NCBI GenBank assembly: GCA_014360015.1
Contig: JACIYJ010000007.1
Coordinates: forward strand, 1-64,000
Reading direction: 5' to 3'
From: Candidatus Aminicenantota bacterium
GTDB taxonomy: Bacteria; Acidobacteriota; Aminicenantia; Aminicenantales; Saccharicenantaceae
DNA length: 64,000 nucleotides
Part shown: one piece after another, positions 53,519 through 61,296 of the stretch
Numbering within the stretch: the first letter of the stretch is position 1
Layout of the letters: every line of letters starts with the position of its first letter
Notes under the pieces: generated by a model
What the model saw: the letters and a program-made list of their open reading frames with translations, nothing else
What the model was told of the DNA's origin: nothing
Database searches by the model: none
Made by a program: the position numbers and the translations under genes

Positions 53519-54616
53519 ATGAAGTTTTCAACCAGTAAGAACAATATTATTAATGAATTAGGGCTTCTTCAGGGGATTGTAGAAAAAAGGACCACCATGC
53601 CTATCCTGTCAAATGTTTTAATGAAAGCAGAAAAGGGCAGAGTGGAAATTATGGGTACAGACCTGGAAGTAGGTCTAAGGACTTATTTTGAGGCTGAAGT
53701 TAAAGAGGAAGGTCTGGCTGCGGTCAATGGAAGGAAATTGTTTGATTTTATCAAATTATTACCAGAAGACCAGGATATTGATTTTATCAAAAAAGATGAC
53801 CATCTGATTGTTAAATGCGGAGAAAGCGAGATAAAGATTGTTACCGCTTCTGAAGATGATTTTCCTCCCATTCAGGAATGTAACTTTGAGAAAAATATCT
53901 CCTTCTCTCTGAATGATTTTAAGGAAATGATTGATTGTGTTTTCTATGCTATTACCCAGGAGCAGAGGTATTATTTAAGCGGGGCTCTCCTGTCGATAAA
54001 AAATAATCAATTAGAACTGGTTAGTACTGATGGTCACCGGCTCTCTTACACCAGAAGAGAATTTGAAGATTTAAAGGTTGAAAGAGAAATAAATCAAATA
54101 GTTTCTAAAAAAACTCTGAACGAACTAAGGAAATTCGAAAACGAAAAAATTGATTTTGATTTTGACGAAAACAGTTTATTTTTTAGAGTCAAAAACCGGG
54201 TCCTTATTTCCAGAATTATCGAAAGCAAATTCCCGAATTATCAGGCAGTAATTCCAAAGGACAATCCCAACAAGCTTTTAATCAATAAGGATGATTTAAT
54301 CTCAGCGATTAAAAGAGTCTCGATCCTGTCAGCAGAAAAATCAAAGGGGATTAAATTCGATATTAAGCAGGGAGAGCTAAGGTTATTTTCCTCCAATCCA
54401 GAGATGGGTGAAGCCAGAGATAAGCTGGATATTGAGTATCAGGGTAAAGAGTTGGAAATAGGCTTTAACTCTCAATACCTGCTGGATTTTCTGGCCACGG
54501 TAAATTGCGAAAAAGTTCGTTTTGAAATCAAGGATGAAAACAGTGCTGTCTTGATAAAACCAGAAGAAGAAGAGAAAGGCATTTACCTATATATTCTAAT
54601 GCCAATGAAAATCTGA
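53519..54616 (+). CDS. dnaN: DNA polymerase III beta clamp
   Basis: 365 residues from the ATG at 53519, with GAAAGG eight bases ahead; a GTG at 53510 would overlap that site. MKFSTSKNNIINELGLLQGIVEKRTTMPILSNVLM is the usual start. The three-domain clamp fold, STDGHRLSYTRREF (domain 2) and LMPMKI at the C-terminus match the family. Confidence 0.96.
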   Translation: MKFSTSKNNIINELGLLQGIVEKRTTMPILSNVLMKAEKGRVEIMGTDLEVGLRTYFEAEVKEEGLAAVNGRKLFDFIKLLPEDQDIDFIKKDDHLIVKCGESEIKIVTASEDDFPPIQECNFEKNISFSLNDFKEMIDCVFYAITQEQRYYLSGALLSIKNNQLELVSTDGHRLSYTRREFEDLKVEREINQIVSKKTLNELRKFENEKIDFDFDENSLFFRVKNRVLISRIIESKFPNYQAVIPKDNPNKLLINKDDLISAIKRVSILSAEKSKGIKFDIKQGELRLFSSNPEMGEARDKLDIEYQGKELEIGFNSQYLLDFLATVNCEKVRFEIKDENSAVLIKPEEEEKGIYLYILMPMKI

Positions 54617-54629
54617 ATGATTTATCTTT

Positions 54630-55136
54630 TCAGACAGGCTTTCTGGGGACAAGCTGGGAAATAAAATCCACAATCTGCCGTGAAGCTTCTTTTATGGCCG
54701 GGGTGATGGGATGACCAAAATCTAAGGTCTCAGGTTGAATCCCTATCAAATATATTTTACAGGAAGCTTCAGCTGATAGCTTTTCCAGAAAAGCATAGAA
54801 TTCTCCCCCGATCTTTTTCTTTCTTTTTCTTTCAGGATCGATTCTGGTAGCGATGATAGTTCCTGGTTTTCGTCCAACGTCTATGGCATCGATGATAATT
54901 AGATGGGATGGTTTAATCCTTTTGATTTTTCTTAGATAAAGGTCGATTATTTCGTAGGCTCTCAGGATTTTTATCTTAGACTTCTGAAAGCGACTCAGGT
55001 GATTATCGAGCATACTGGCCACCAGCAGCCCGGCGGCGTCGTCAGCTTTAAGAGCATTTCCTGTCCCCAGGACAACTATTTTATCAAGCCTGTCCAACTC
55101 TTTTTTTAGAAAATTTTGCCACTTCTCTTTCATCAA
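54630..55136 (-). CDS. hydrogenase maturation protease (HycI-like)
   Basis: 168 residues. The N-terminus has IVVLGTGNALKADDAAGLL, the family motif with the nickel-ligand DD seen in HycI of group 4 hydrogenases. LIIIDAIDVGRKPGT and IGIQPETLDFGHPITPAIKEA follow the family. It probably trims the large subunit encoded at 56573-57775 once nickel is inserted. It is the last gene of the hydrogenase cluster, 85 bases after the ferredoxin subunit, and converges on dnaN. Confidence 0.9.
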   Translation of the reverse strand: MMKEKWQNFLKKELDRLDKIVVLGTGNALKADDAAGLLVASMLDNHLSRFQKSKIKILRAYEIIDLYLRKIKRIKPSHLIIIDAIDVGRKPGTIIATRIDPERKRKKKIGGEFYAFLEKLSAEASCKIYLIGIQPETLDFGHPITPAIKEASRQIVDFISQLVPRKPV

Positions 55137-55221
55137 TGTCAGCTCTTTTTAAAATTTCCCCTTTAATTTAGGATTTATATTTAAAAAATTCAAGTCAGCT
55201 CTGATTTATGTTTAATAACTT

Positions 55222-55617
55222 TCAGGTTTTAGGCTCGGACTTGAGCTTGACCACAGCCCGAACATATTCCCATTCCATTTTCAGGTTATGGCGATCATAG
55301 TCAGAGATTTCAAACCTGGTGTCCATGAGCATGGCTTCGGTTGGACAGGAATCCACACACTGAGCGCAGTGGATACAGCGGTCGTTGTGGATAATCATCT
55401 TAAATCTCTTTTCAGCTTCGTTTACTGAAGTTATCTCGATAGCTTCAGCCGGACAATCTCTTTCGCAGGCCCGGCAGACAATGCATAGTTCCGGCCTGAG
55501 GTATGGTGAACCCCGGAAGTCCTTCGGCACTTCCAGCTTTTCAAAAGGATAGTCAACGGTTGCCGGTTTTTTAAATAGATGGCGGAGGAGTTCCGGAATA
55601 AAAACGCCTATCTTCAT
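55222..55617 (-). CDS. two-[4Fe-4S] ferredoxin subunit (NuoI-like)
   Basis: 131 residues. Two cluster motifs are seen: CIVCRACERDCPAEAI and CIHCAQCVDSCPTEAM. This matches NuoI/MbhN/HycF, which hand electrons from the electron donor to the small subunit. It overlaps the NuoH-like gene by four bases (ATGA). A typical NuoI extension is present at the C-terminus. Confidence 0.92.
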   Translation of the reverse strand: MKIGVFIPELLRHLFKKPATVDYPFEKLEVPKDFRGSPYLRPELCIVCRACERDCPAEAIEITSVNEAEKRFKMIIHNDRCIHCAQCVDSCPTEAMLMDTRFEISDYDRHNLKMEWEYVRAVVKLKSEPKT

Positions 55618-56585
55618 GAGATTAACCCCTTAACCAGAATGACGATTAAAAGCTGCAGGACAGCTAAGGGAGCCAGATATTTCCAGGAAAAGGACACCAC
55701 CTGGTCCACCCTGATTCTGGAAGTGGTGGCTCTGATAAGAGTCAGGAAAAAGATGACGAAAAGCGTTTTAATAACAAAATTGATCAAACCAACCAGCGGA
55801 CCACCCGGGAAACCACCAAGAAAAACTGTCGCCAGCAAGCCTGCCGCTACCACCATTTCTACATCCTGCATCAGGCGGAAGAGAGCCAACTTTTTCCCTG
55901 AATATTCAGTAAAAGTTCCACCGACGATTTCGGTTTCAGCATGCGGAATGTCAAATGGTGTTCTTTCCAGTTTGGCCTGGACACAGATTAGAGCGATTAG
56001 AAAGCCCAACAAGTTAACCAGGATGAGCAGTGGGTGCTGCCGGTAAAAGGCAGCAATTTCAGCCAGGCGCCAGGAATTGGCCAGAACAGCTGGGCTCAAC
56101 ACCGATAGAAAAAGCGGAACTTCGTAACCGAACAGCATGGTCAGGACCCGGGCAGCGCCGACGGTTGAAAACAGGTTGGTGGATGACCAGCCAGCCAGGA
56201 AGAAAATGAAGGTCGGCAGGCTCAGCAGGTAAAGAAGGACGATAATATCACCATTGAAAGAAGTCAAGGAAGGTCGGTCAAGACTGTAATTCCAGACCGG
56301 CAGGAGCAACATCGCGGTTGAAACTATGGCCAGTCCGAACGCAGGCAGGGCTGAGAACATACCTTTGTCCGCTCTTTCTGGAACGATGTCTTCTTTGGCC
56401 ATCAGCTTGAAGAAATCAGCAATCGGCTGGAGGAGGCCCCAGCGACCGGTATGGGTTGGGCCCATGCGATTCTGGAATCTGGCATAGAGCTTTCGGTCAT
56501 ACCATTCGCAAAAAGTGGAATAGATGAATAAAAAGAGGAGTCCAGGATAGATAACCAGATAAATCAGGGTTTTCAGAGTGGCCAT
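55614..56585 (-). CDS. NuoH/HycD-like membrane subunit
   Basis: 323 residues with about eight membrane helices. YARFQNRMGPTHTGRWGLLQPIADFFKLMAKED and ERTPFDIPHAETEIVGGTFTEYSGKKLALF are the complex I subunit 1 signatures; the second is the acidic loop facing the quinone or heel cavity. It anchors the hydrophilic arm to the membrane. It overlaps the large subunit by 13 bases. Confidence 0.94.
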   Translation of the reverse strand: MATLKTLIYLVIYPGLLFLFIYSTFCEWYDRKLYARFQNRMGPTHTGRWGLLQPIADFFKLMAKEDIVPERADKGMFSALPAFGLAIVSTAMLLLPVWNYSLDRPSLTSFNGDIIVLLYLLSLPTFIFFLAGWSSTNLFSTVGAARVLTMLFGYEVPLFLSVLSPAVLANSWRLAEIAAFYRQHPLLILVNLLGFLIALICVQAKLERTPFDIPHAETEIVGGTFTEYSGKKLALFRLMQDVEMVVAAGLLATVFLGGFPGGPLVGLINFVIKTLFVIFFLTLIRATTSRIRVDQVVSFSWKYLAPLAVLQLLIVILVKGLIS

Positions 56586-57775
56586 TCTGCTTCCCTCTTT
56601 CTTTCTTTATTAGCCGAAATTTTCTGGCTGATTTGTTTTAATATATTCATCGGAACGACTTTTTCCTGTCCGGTTCTGGCGTCAACTATGGCCACGGCTC
56701 TTTCCGCGCAGCAGATACAGGGGTCGATGGCCGCAAAAATCAGGGGCACGTCAGCGATGAACCCGTTTTTGAGCATTTTGATGGTAGCCGCATAGTTAGC
56801 CAGCGTCGGAGCTCTGACTTTGAGCCTTTCTGGCTTATCGGTGCCGTTGCTTTTGATGTAGTGGATGTTTTCCCCGCGCGGAGCTTCGTAACGGCTGACC
56901 ACCTCATTGGGTTTGGCTCTTCTCGGAGCTTTGACCGCAATCTCACCAGCCGGAAGGTTTTTCAGCAGGTATTCTATGATGTTGTAGCTCTGAAAGAGCT
57001 CTTTGATTCTAACCACGGCCCGGCCCAGAACATCGCAGGTATCAGCGGTGCAGACCTCAAACGGCACTTCATCGTAAACAGCATATGGGTCGTCTTTGCG
57101 AACATCCATCGGGACGCCGGAAGCCCTGAGCGTAGGCCCGACGGCACACAAAGCAATGGCATCTTCCTTAGACAGATAACCAACACCGGCCAGCCTAGCC
57201 ACAAAACTCGGTTCAGTAGTCCCCAGGTTTTTGTAGTATTCGCTTCTTTTCCTTAAAATCTCAAGAGAATCGAGGATGTATTTAACCTGAAGCTCGTCCA
57301 GGTCTCGTCGGACACCGCCAATCGTGTTTATTCCATAATGCACCCGGTTGCCGCTGATCCTTTCCAGAATATCCATTACGATTTCGCGGTCGCGCCAAGT
57401 ATACATAAAGAAGCTGTCAAACCCGGCTTCGTGTCCGGCTACCCCGAGCCACAACAGGTGGCTGTGGACTCTTTCCAATTCAGCTACTAAGGTCCTGATA
57501 TAAAGGCCCCGTTTGGGTGGCTGAAGCTCCATCAGTTTTTCCACGCCCTGAACATAACAGGTGGTGTGAGAATGGGAGCAAATTCCACAGATGCGTTCGG
57601 TTAGGTAGATATTCTGAATCCAAGTCTTCTGTTCAGCCAGTTTTTCTATACCACGGTGATTGTAACCGAGTCTGATATCGGCATCGCGGATAATTTCGCC
57701 CTCAACAGTTATCCTTAGGCCGATTGGTTCTTTTAAAGCTGGATGTTGAGGACCTATGGGAATTTGAAACCTCAT
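56573..57775 (-). CDS. group 4 [NiFe]-hydrogenase large subunit (NuoD-like)
   Basis: 400 residues, catalytic subunit. The L1 motif RICGIC (61-66) supplies Cys63 and Cys66. The L2 motif DPCICC (351-356) supplies Cys353 and Cys356, followed by AER. Complex I NuoD has lost these cysteines, so this is a true hydrogenase. After Arg359 there is a 41-residue tail that fits the peptide removed by HycI-type proteases (HycE is cut after its DPCxxCxxR). PQHPALKEPIGL at the N-terminus is the complex I 49-kDa signature. It overlaps the NuoC-like gene by four bases. Confidence 0.95.
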   Translation of the reverse strand: MRFQIPIGPQHPALKEPIGLRITVEGEIIRDADIRLGYNHRGIEKLAEQKTWIQNIYLTERICGICSHSHTTCYVQGVEKLMELQPPKRGLYIRTLVAELERVHSHLLWLGVAGHEAGFDSFFMYTWRDREIVMDILERISGNRVHYGINTIGGVRRDLDELQVKYILDSLEILRKRSEYYKNLGTTEPSFVARLAGVGYLSKEDAIALCAVGPTLRASGVPMDVRKDDPYAVYDEVPFEVCTADTCDVLGRAVVRIKELFQSYNIIEYLLKNLPAGEIAVKAPRRAKPNEVVSRYEAPRGENIHYIKSNGTDKPERLKVRAPTLANYAATIKMLKNGFIADVPLIFAAIDPCICCAERAVAIVDARTGQEKVVPMNILKQISQKISANKERKREAEWPL

Positions 57776-58245
57776 TTCTTCCCTCCTGGAATAACCTCGG
57801 GCGGTCGTTCGTACTTCCAGTCTTTTCTTAAAGGGTAATTACCCACGGGCCAATCATCGGGAAGAAGCAGCGGCCGCGGGTCAGGAATGTTCTGGATGGT
57901 TATACCGAACATATCCTGGAGCTCTCGCTCATAAAGGATGGCGCCGGGAATTAACTCACAGATGCTGGGAAGCTGGGGATTGTCTCTGGGGATTTCGGTG
58001 CGGATAGTAAAGGAACAGTAATTATTAGCAAAATGATAAAGAATCTCAAAAGATTGACCCAGGTCCACCCCGCTGATGGTAGAAAGATGGGTAAAACCCA
58101 GGTCTTTCTTCAACCAGTTAACGGCCTCCAGAAGATTTTCCACGGCCACTTTCAGAAAAATCCGGCGTGGGGCAGGGTTGGTGATGGCCAGAACCTTGTC
58201 TTTTAAACTTTCGTTAGCCTTGTCTATCAAAGCCTGGTCGTTCAT
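57772..58245 (-). CDS. NuoC-like (30-kDa) subunit
   Basis: 157 residues from the ATG at 58245 with GAGG ahead; a TTG at 58263 is also open. ERELQDMFGITIQNIPDPRPLLLPDDWPVGNYPLRKDW is the family's C-terminal block. In formate hydrogenlyase it is fused to the large subunit, while here it is separate, as in complex I and Mbh. It links the small and large subunits. Confidence 0.93.
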   Translation of the reverse strand: MNDQALIDKANESLKDKVLAITNPAPRRIFLKVAVENLLEAVNWLKKDLGFTHLSTISGVDLGQSFEILYHFANNYCSFTIRTEIPRDNPQLPSICELIPGAILYERELQDMFGITIQNIPDPRPLLLPDDWPVGNYPLRKDWKYERPPEVIPGGKK

Positions 58246-58259
58246 CTTGACCTCAAAAA

Positions 58260-58679
58260 TCAAAGTTTATTAAGAAGTTTAACCACGCCATCGATGACTG
58301 CATCAGGTCTGACCGGACATCCAGGGATATAGACATCCACCGGAATGACCTGGTCAATGCCACCGATGACATTATAAGCACCCCGGTAAACACAACCGGA
58401 CATGGCACAGGCGCCGACAGCGATGACGAACTTGGGTTCAGGAGTCTGTTCATAAATCCTAATCAATCTATCTTTCATCTGCCGGGTAGCCGGACCGGTG
58501 CAGATGATTACATCAGCATGACGCGGAGTGGCTTTGAGCAAAATGCCGAACCTTTCTACGTCAAACCGCGGAGTTAATGCGGCCACCACTTCAATATCGC
58601 AGGCATTGCACGCACCTGTATTTAGGTGGAGAATCCAGGGTGATTTAAGACGAGACCAGCGAGTCAATTTCGTCAGCAT
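58260..58679 (-). CDS. [NiFe]-hydrogenase small subunit (NuoB-like)
   Basis: 139 residues carrying the proximal [4Fe-4S] cluster. Cluster ligands are Cys24 and Cys27 (GACNACDIE), Cys91 (GACAMSGC) and Cys121 (GCPVRP). The CxxC at the first site is hydrogenase-like; complex I NuoB has a CC pair there. It therefore supports the hydrogenase reading of the large subunit. GAGGAG lies upstream of the ATG. Confidence 0.94.
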   Translation of the reverse strand: MLTKLTRWSRLKSPWILHLNTGACNACDIEVVAALTPRFDVERFGILLKATPRHADVIICTGPATRQMKDRLIRIYEQTPEPKFVIAVGACAMSGCVYRGAYNVIGGIDQVIPVDVYIPGCPVRPDAVIDGVVKLLNKL

Positions 58680-58680
58680 C

Positions 58681-59013
58681 TTAGCTCCTCGAAATCAAGG
58701 CCATGATCGATAGAAAAATCATGGCTAAATAGATTATAGCCAAATAGACTATTTTCCCTATCGGAATTGTAGCAATTACCAGGGCGGCTACATGCATAAT
58801 AGTAAAGAACAGGGCAAAAGTGTAGAACAGACGAAAACCGAATTGAACTTTAACCCCAGGTATATTTTCACCGCAGGCATAAGTGGTCAGCTTGCCGCCC
58901 GTCCGGTTGAGCTTGGGAGCCATCCCATTGCCCAGAGCATAGAGTAAATAGGCAATGGCCAGGAAGAAAAAGAAAGCCACCGGCGGTGAGAGCAAAAATT
59001 CTAATCCTTTCAT
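58681..59013 (-). CDS. NuoA-like membrane subunit
   Basis: 110 residues with three hydrophobic helices. GGKLTTYACGENIPG and FGFRLFYTFALFF align with the YECG and FR(F/L)F blocks of complex I subunit 3. The conserved acidic FDVE of NuoA helix 2 is replaced by TIMH. It lies one base before the small-subunit gene. Minimal Ech/Hyc hydrogenases have no such subunit. Confidence 0.8.
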   Translation of the reverse strand: MKGLEFLLSPPVAFFFFLAIAYLLYALGNGMAPKLNRTGGKLTTYACGENIPGVKVQFGFRLFYTFALFFTIMHVAALVIATIPIGKIVYLAIIYLAMIFLSIMALISRS

Positions 59014-59016
59014 AGC

Positions 59017-59325
59017 TTATCCCTTCAGTTTAGAAAGTAAACGAACATCGAGGCTTTTATTCTTTTTATAAATGTTTATGATCAAAGCTAAGGCCGTAGC
59101 CACCAGGCTGACTTCGACCACAATATAGGTAATAGCCAAGCTTTGGGCCAGGAGGACTGAATTTTTAACAGCTCCCGTGGCTACGATGGCTAAGCTAACG
59201 CCTTTGCTGATGATTTCGACCGCGATGAACAGCTTGATCAGATTGCGCATGGTTAAGAGACAGTAAATACCAATGAAAATTAAAAGGGCTGAAAAGAATA
59301 AATATAAAAACCACAGATTACTCAT
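59017..59325 (-). CDS. NuoK/MrpC-like membrane subunit
   Basis: 102 residues from the ATG at 59325, chosen because it starts inside the end of the NuoJ-like gene (ATGAGTAA overlap) and gives the usual length. Three helices are present. The membrane glutamates are kept in FIAVEIISKG and IVVEVSLVATALAL, matching the two conserved Glu of NuoK. These are thought to lie on the ion path. Confidence 0.85.
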   Translation of the reverse strand: MSNLWFLYLFFSALLIFIGIYCLLTMRNLIKLFIAVEIISKGVSLAIVATGAVKNSVLLAQSLAITYIVVEVSLVATALALIINIYKKNKSLDVRLLSKLKG

Positions 59326-59806
59326 CTTTATCATCTTCCTTTTTTCGGAATAAAGCCAGAACGGCCAGGACTCCGGCGAAGATGACGCCAATCTGAGCCA
59401 CCAAATCGAAGGTCCTTTGTTTCCAAAGAACTTCACCGAAAGTGCCGGCCTCGGGCCCCGATGGGAGGGACGGAACTTTCTGGAGAAGAGATTTCATCAC
59501 TAAGCCATCGATTATTAAAAACAGAATGAAAAACAGCGGGAAGACAACCTTGGCCAGCTTAGCTTCTTCAACTTCACCTTCTTTTTTGGTCAGGGCAATG
59601 GTCAGGATGAACAGAACTGTAATCAGTCCAGCGACCACCGAAATCTCAAAAACACCGGCATAGGGGGCATTGAGGCGGAAGAAAATTATTCCCAGAAACA
59701 GGCTGGCCACAGCTAAGGACAAAGCCGCTTTTAGCAGGTCCTTAAACAAAATGGCCAGACCAGAAAAAATTATCAAGCCGCATAGTAACAGAATTTGTAT
59801 TACCAT
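59318..59806 (-). CDS. NuoJ-like membrane subunit
   Basis: 162 residues, five hydrophobic helices: a first block (ILLLCGLIIFSGLAILFK), then APYAGVFEISVVAGLITVLFILTIALTKKE, then one after a Lys/Glu loop. The GxxxVLF-type helix resembles NuoJ and MbhD/E. A C-terminal helix pair ends in a charged tail. It lies one base before the antiporter-like gene. Confidence 0.8.
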   Translation of the reverse strand: MVIQILLLCGLIIFSGLAILFKDLLKAALSLAVASLFLGIIFFRLNAPYAGVFEISVVAGLITVLFILTIALTKKEGEVEEAKLAKVVFPLFFILFLIIDGLVMKSLLQKVPSLPSGPEAGTFGEVLWKQRTFDLVAQIGVIFAGVLAVLALFRKKEDDKDE

Positions 59807-59807
59807 C

Positions 59808-61286
59808 TCATATTCCCCACATTAACACCTGCTGGATTCCTTTGGCCAGCGCCTCGGCGGCTGGGGAAATCCAGGTCTTAAAAACAGGAGTAAAGAAAAT
59901 TCCTACGAAGATGCAAATCAGAGCCAGGATGACATTGGCCGCTGACATCCAGAAAGGGGCTTCTTTGATGTGCAGCCATTTCTCGCTGATTTTGCCAAAG
60001 AAAGCTTTTCTCTGAATGAGCAGATAGTACCAGAGTGTCAGAATGCTGGCCAGAATGGCCACGAGGGCATAGCCGAATTGTTTGGCTTGGATTAGAGCAA
60101 TGACGATGATGAGTTTGCTCCAGAATCCAGCTAAGGGCGGAACTCCAGCAATAGACAGAGCCCCAACCAGGTTGGTTCCGGCGGTGATGGGTACCCGTTT
60201 GCCCAGTCCACCCAGCTCGTCTAAGTTTCTGGTGCCAGTGATATGTTGAATCGAGCCTGAATTCAAGAACAGAAGTCCTTTGGCCACCGCATGATTGAAA
60301 AGATGAAACAGGCCTCCAGCAATACCCAACGGCGTTCCCAGGGCCAACCCGAGAACGATGTAGCCAACCTGGCTAATGGAAGAATAAGCCAGCATTCTCT
60401 TGACATCCTTCTGCCCGAGTGCCAAGAGCGCGGCCACGACCATAGAGATTGTGCCTAAGGCCATAAGCACCTGAGACAGGACTGGAGTCATTCCGATAAC
60501 ACTGTAAATGATTCTGAAAAGCGCATATACTCCGGAAACTTTAATCAGGAGGCCCGACAGCATGGCTGAAATAGGAGCCGGAGCCGAAGGATGAGCATCG
60601 GGCAACCAGGCATGGAACGGGACCAGGGCCGCTTTCAGACCAAAGCCCATGATGAAGAAAGCCACACAGACTCCGACCACATATCGAGCGTTAAGGTCCT
60701 GAAGCCCCTGGGCCACAGCTTGGAAACTCAGGCTGCCGGTCATCCCGAAGAGGATGGTGATGCCGAGCAGGGCAAAGGCTGAAGCCACAACTGAAAGCAT
60801 CAGATACTTGAACGAAGCTTCGAGCTCATCATAGCCGAGCCCGAAAGCTACCAGAGCGTATGAAGCTACTGCGGCCACTTCCAGGAACAGGTAGATGGAG
60901 AAAAGATCCGGCACTAAGACCAGTCCGTTCATCCCGGCAATCATCACCAAGAGCAGCGCATAAAAGTTAGCTTTATGTCCGTAATGTTCAAGATAATCGA
61001 TGGAGAAAAGGCTGATGCACAGGCTGACCAAGGAGATGGTGAACAGCATGAACAGGTTAAAACCGTCAAGAGCTACCTGAAGATTGACTTTTTCACCGAA
61101 CCAGTTGACGTTCTGAACGATAGTCCCCTGGTTAAAAATCGGTTTAACCAGGAGGATAGAGTTGAACAGGAGAAAAGCCAGAGCGGCGTTGGTCAGAACG
61201 TCAGGGACTAATTTTTTCGAAAACTTACCTATAATAGGCAGAAAAGCAGCTACCAATAACGGTATCACAATGAATGAAAAAACCAC
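59808..61286 (-). CDS. antiporter-like subunit (NuoN/MrpD-type)
   Basis: 492 residues with about 14 membrane helices. Key ion-path residues are present: Glu in LFLEVAAVASYAL, Lys in GFGLKAALVPFHAWLPDAHPSAPAP, Lys in LIKVSGVYALF, and the FHLFNHAVAKGLLFL block. It likely pumps H+ or Na+ as electrons pass to the NiFe site. It ends one base before the NuoJ-like gene. Confidence 0.93.
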   Translation of the reverse strand: MVFSFIVIPLLVAAFLPIIGKFSKKLVPDVLTNAALAFLLFNSILLVKPIFNQGTIVQNVNWFGEKVNLQVALDGFNLFMLFTISLVSLCISLFSIDYLEHYGHKANFYALLLVMIAGMNGLVLVPDLFSIYLFLEVAAVASYALVAFGLGYDELEASFKYLMLSVVASAFALLGITILFGMTGSLSFQAVAQGLQDLNARYVVGVCVAFFIMGFGLKAALVPFHAWLPDAHPSAPAPISAMLSGLLIKVSGVYALFRIIYSVIGMTPVLSQVLMALGTISMVVAALLALGQKDVKRMLAYSSISQVGYIVLGLALGTPLGIAGGLFHLFNHAVAKGLLFLNSGSIQHITGTRNLDELGGLGKRVPITAGTNLVGALSIAGVPPLAGFWSKLIIVIALIQAKQFGYALVAILASILTLWYYLLIQRKAFFGKISEKWLHIKEAPFWMSAANVILALICIFVGIFFTPVFKTWISPAAEALAKGIQQVLMWGI

Positions 61287-61296
61287 CGCTCCTCCT

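Noticed and set aside
56573-58679. Respiratory complex I (NuoB-NuoD)
   Set aside because: Both NiFe-binding CxxC pairs are kept in the large subunit, the small subunit has CxxC in place of CC, and a hydrogenase protease gene follows.
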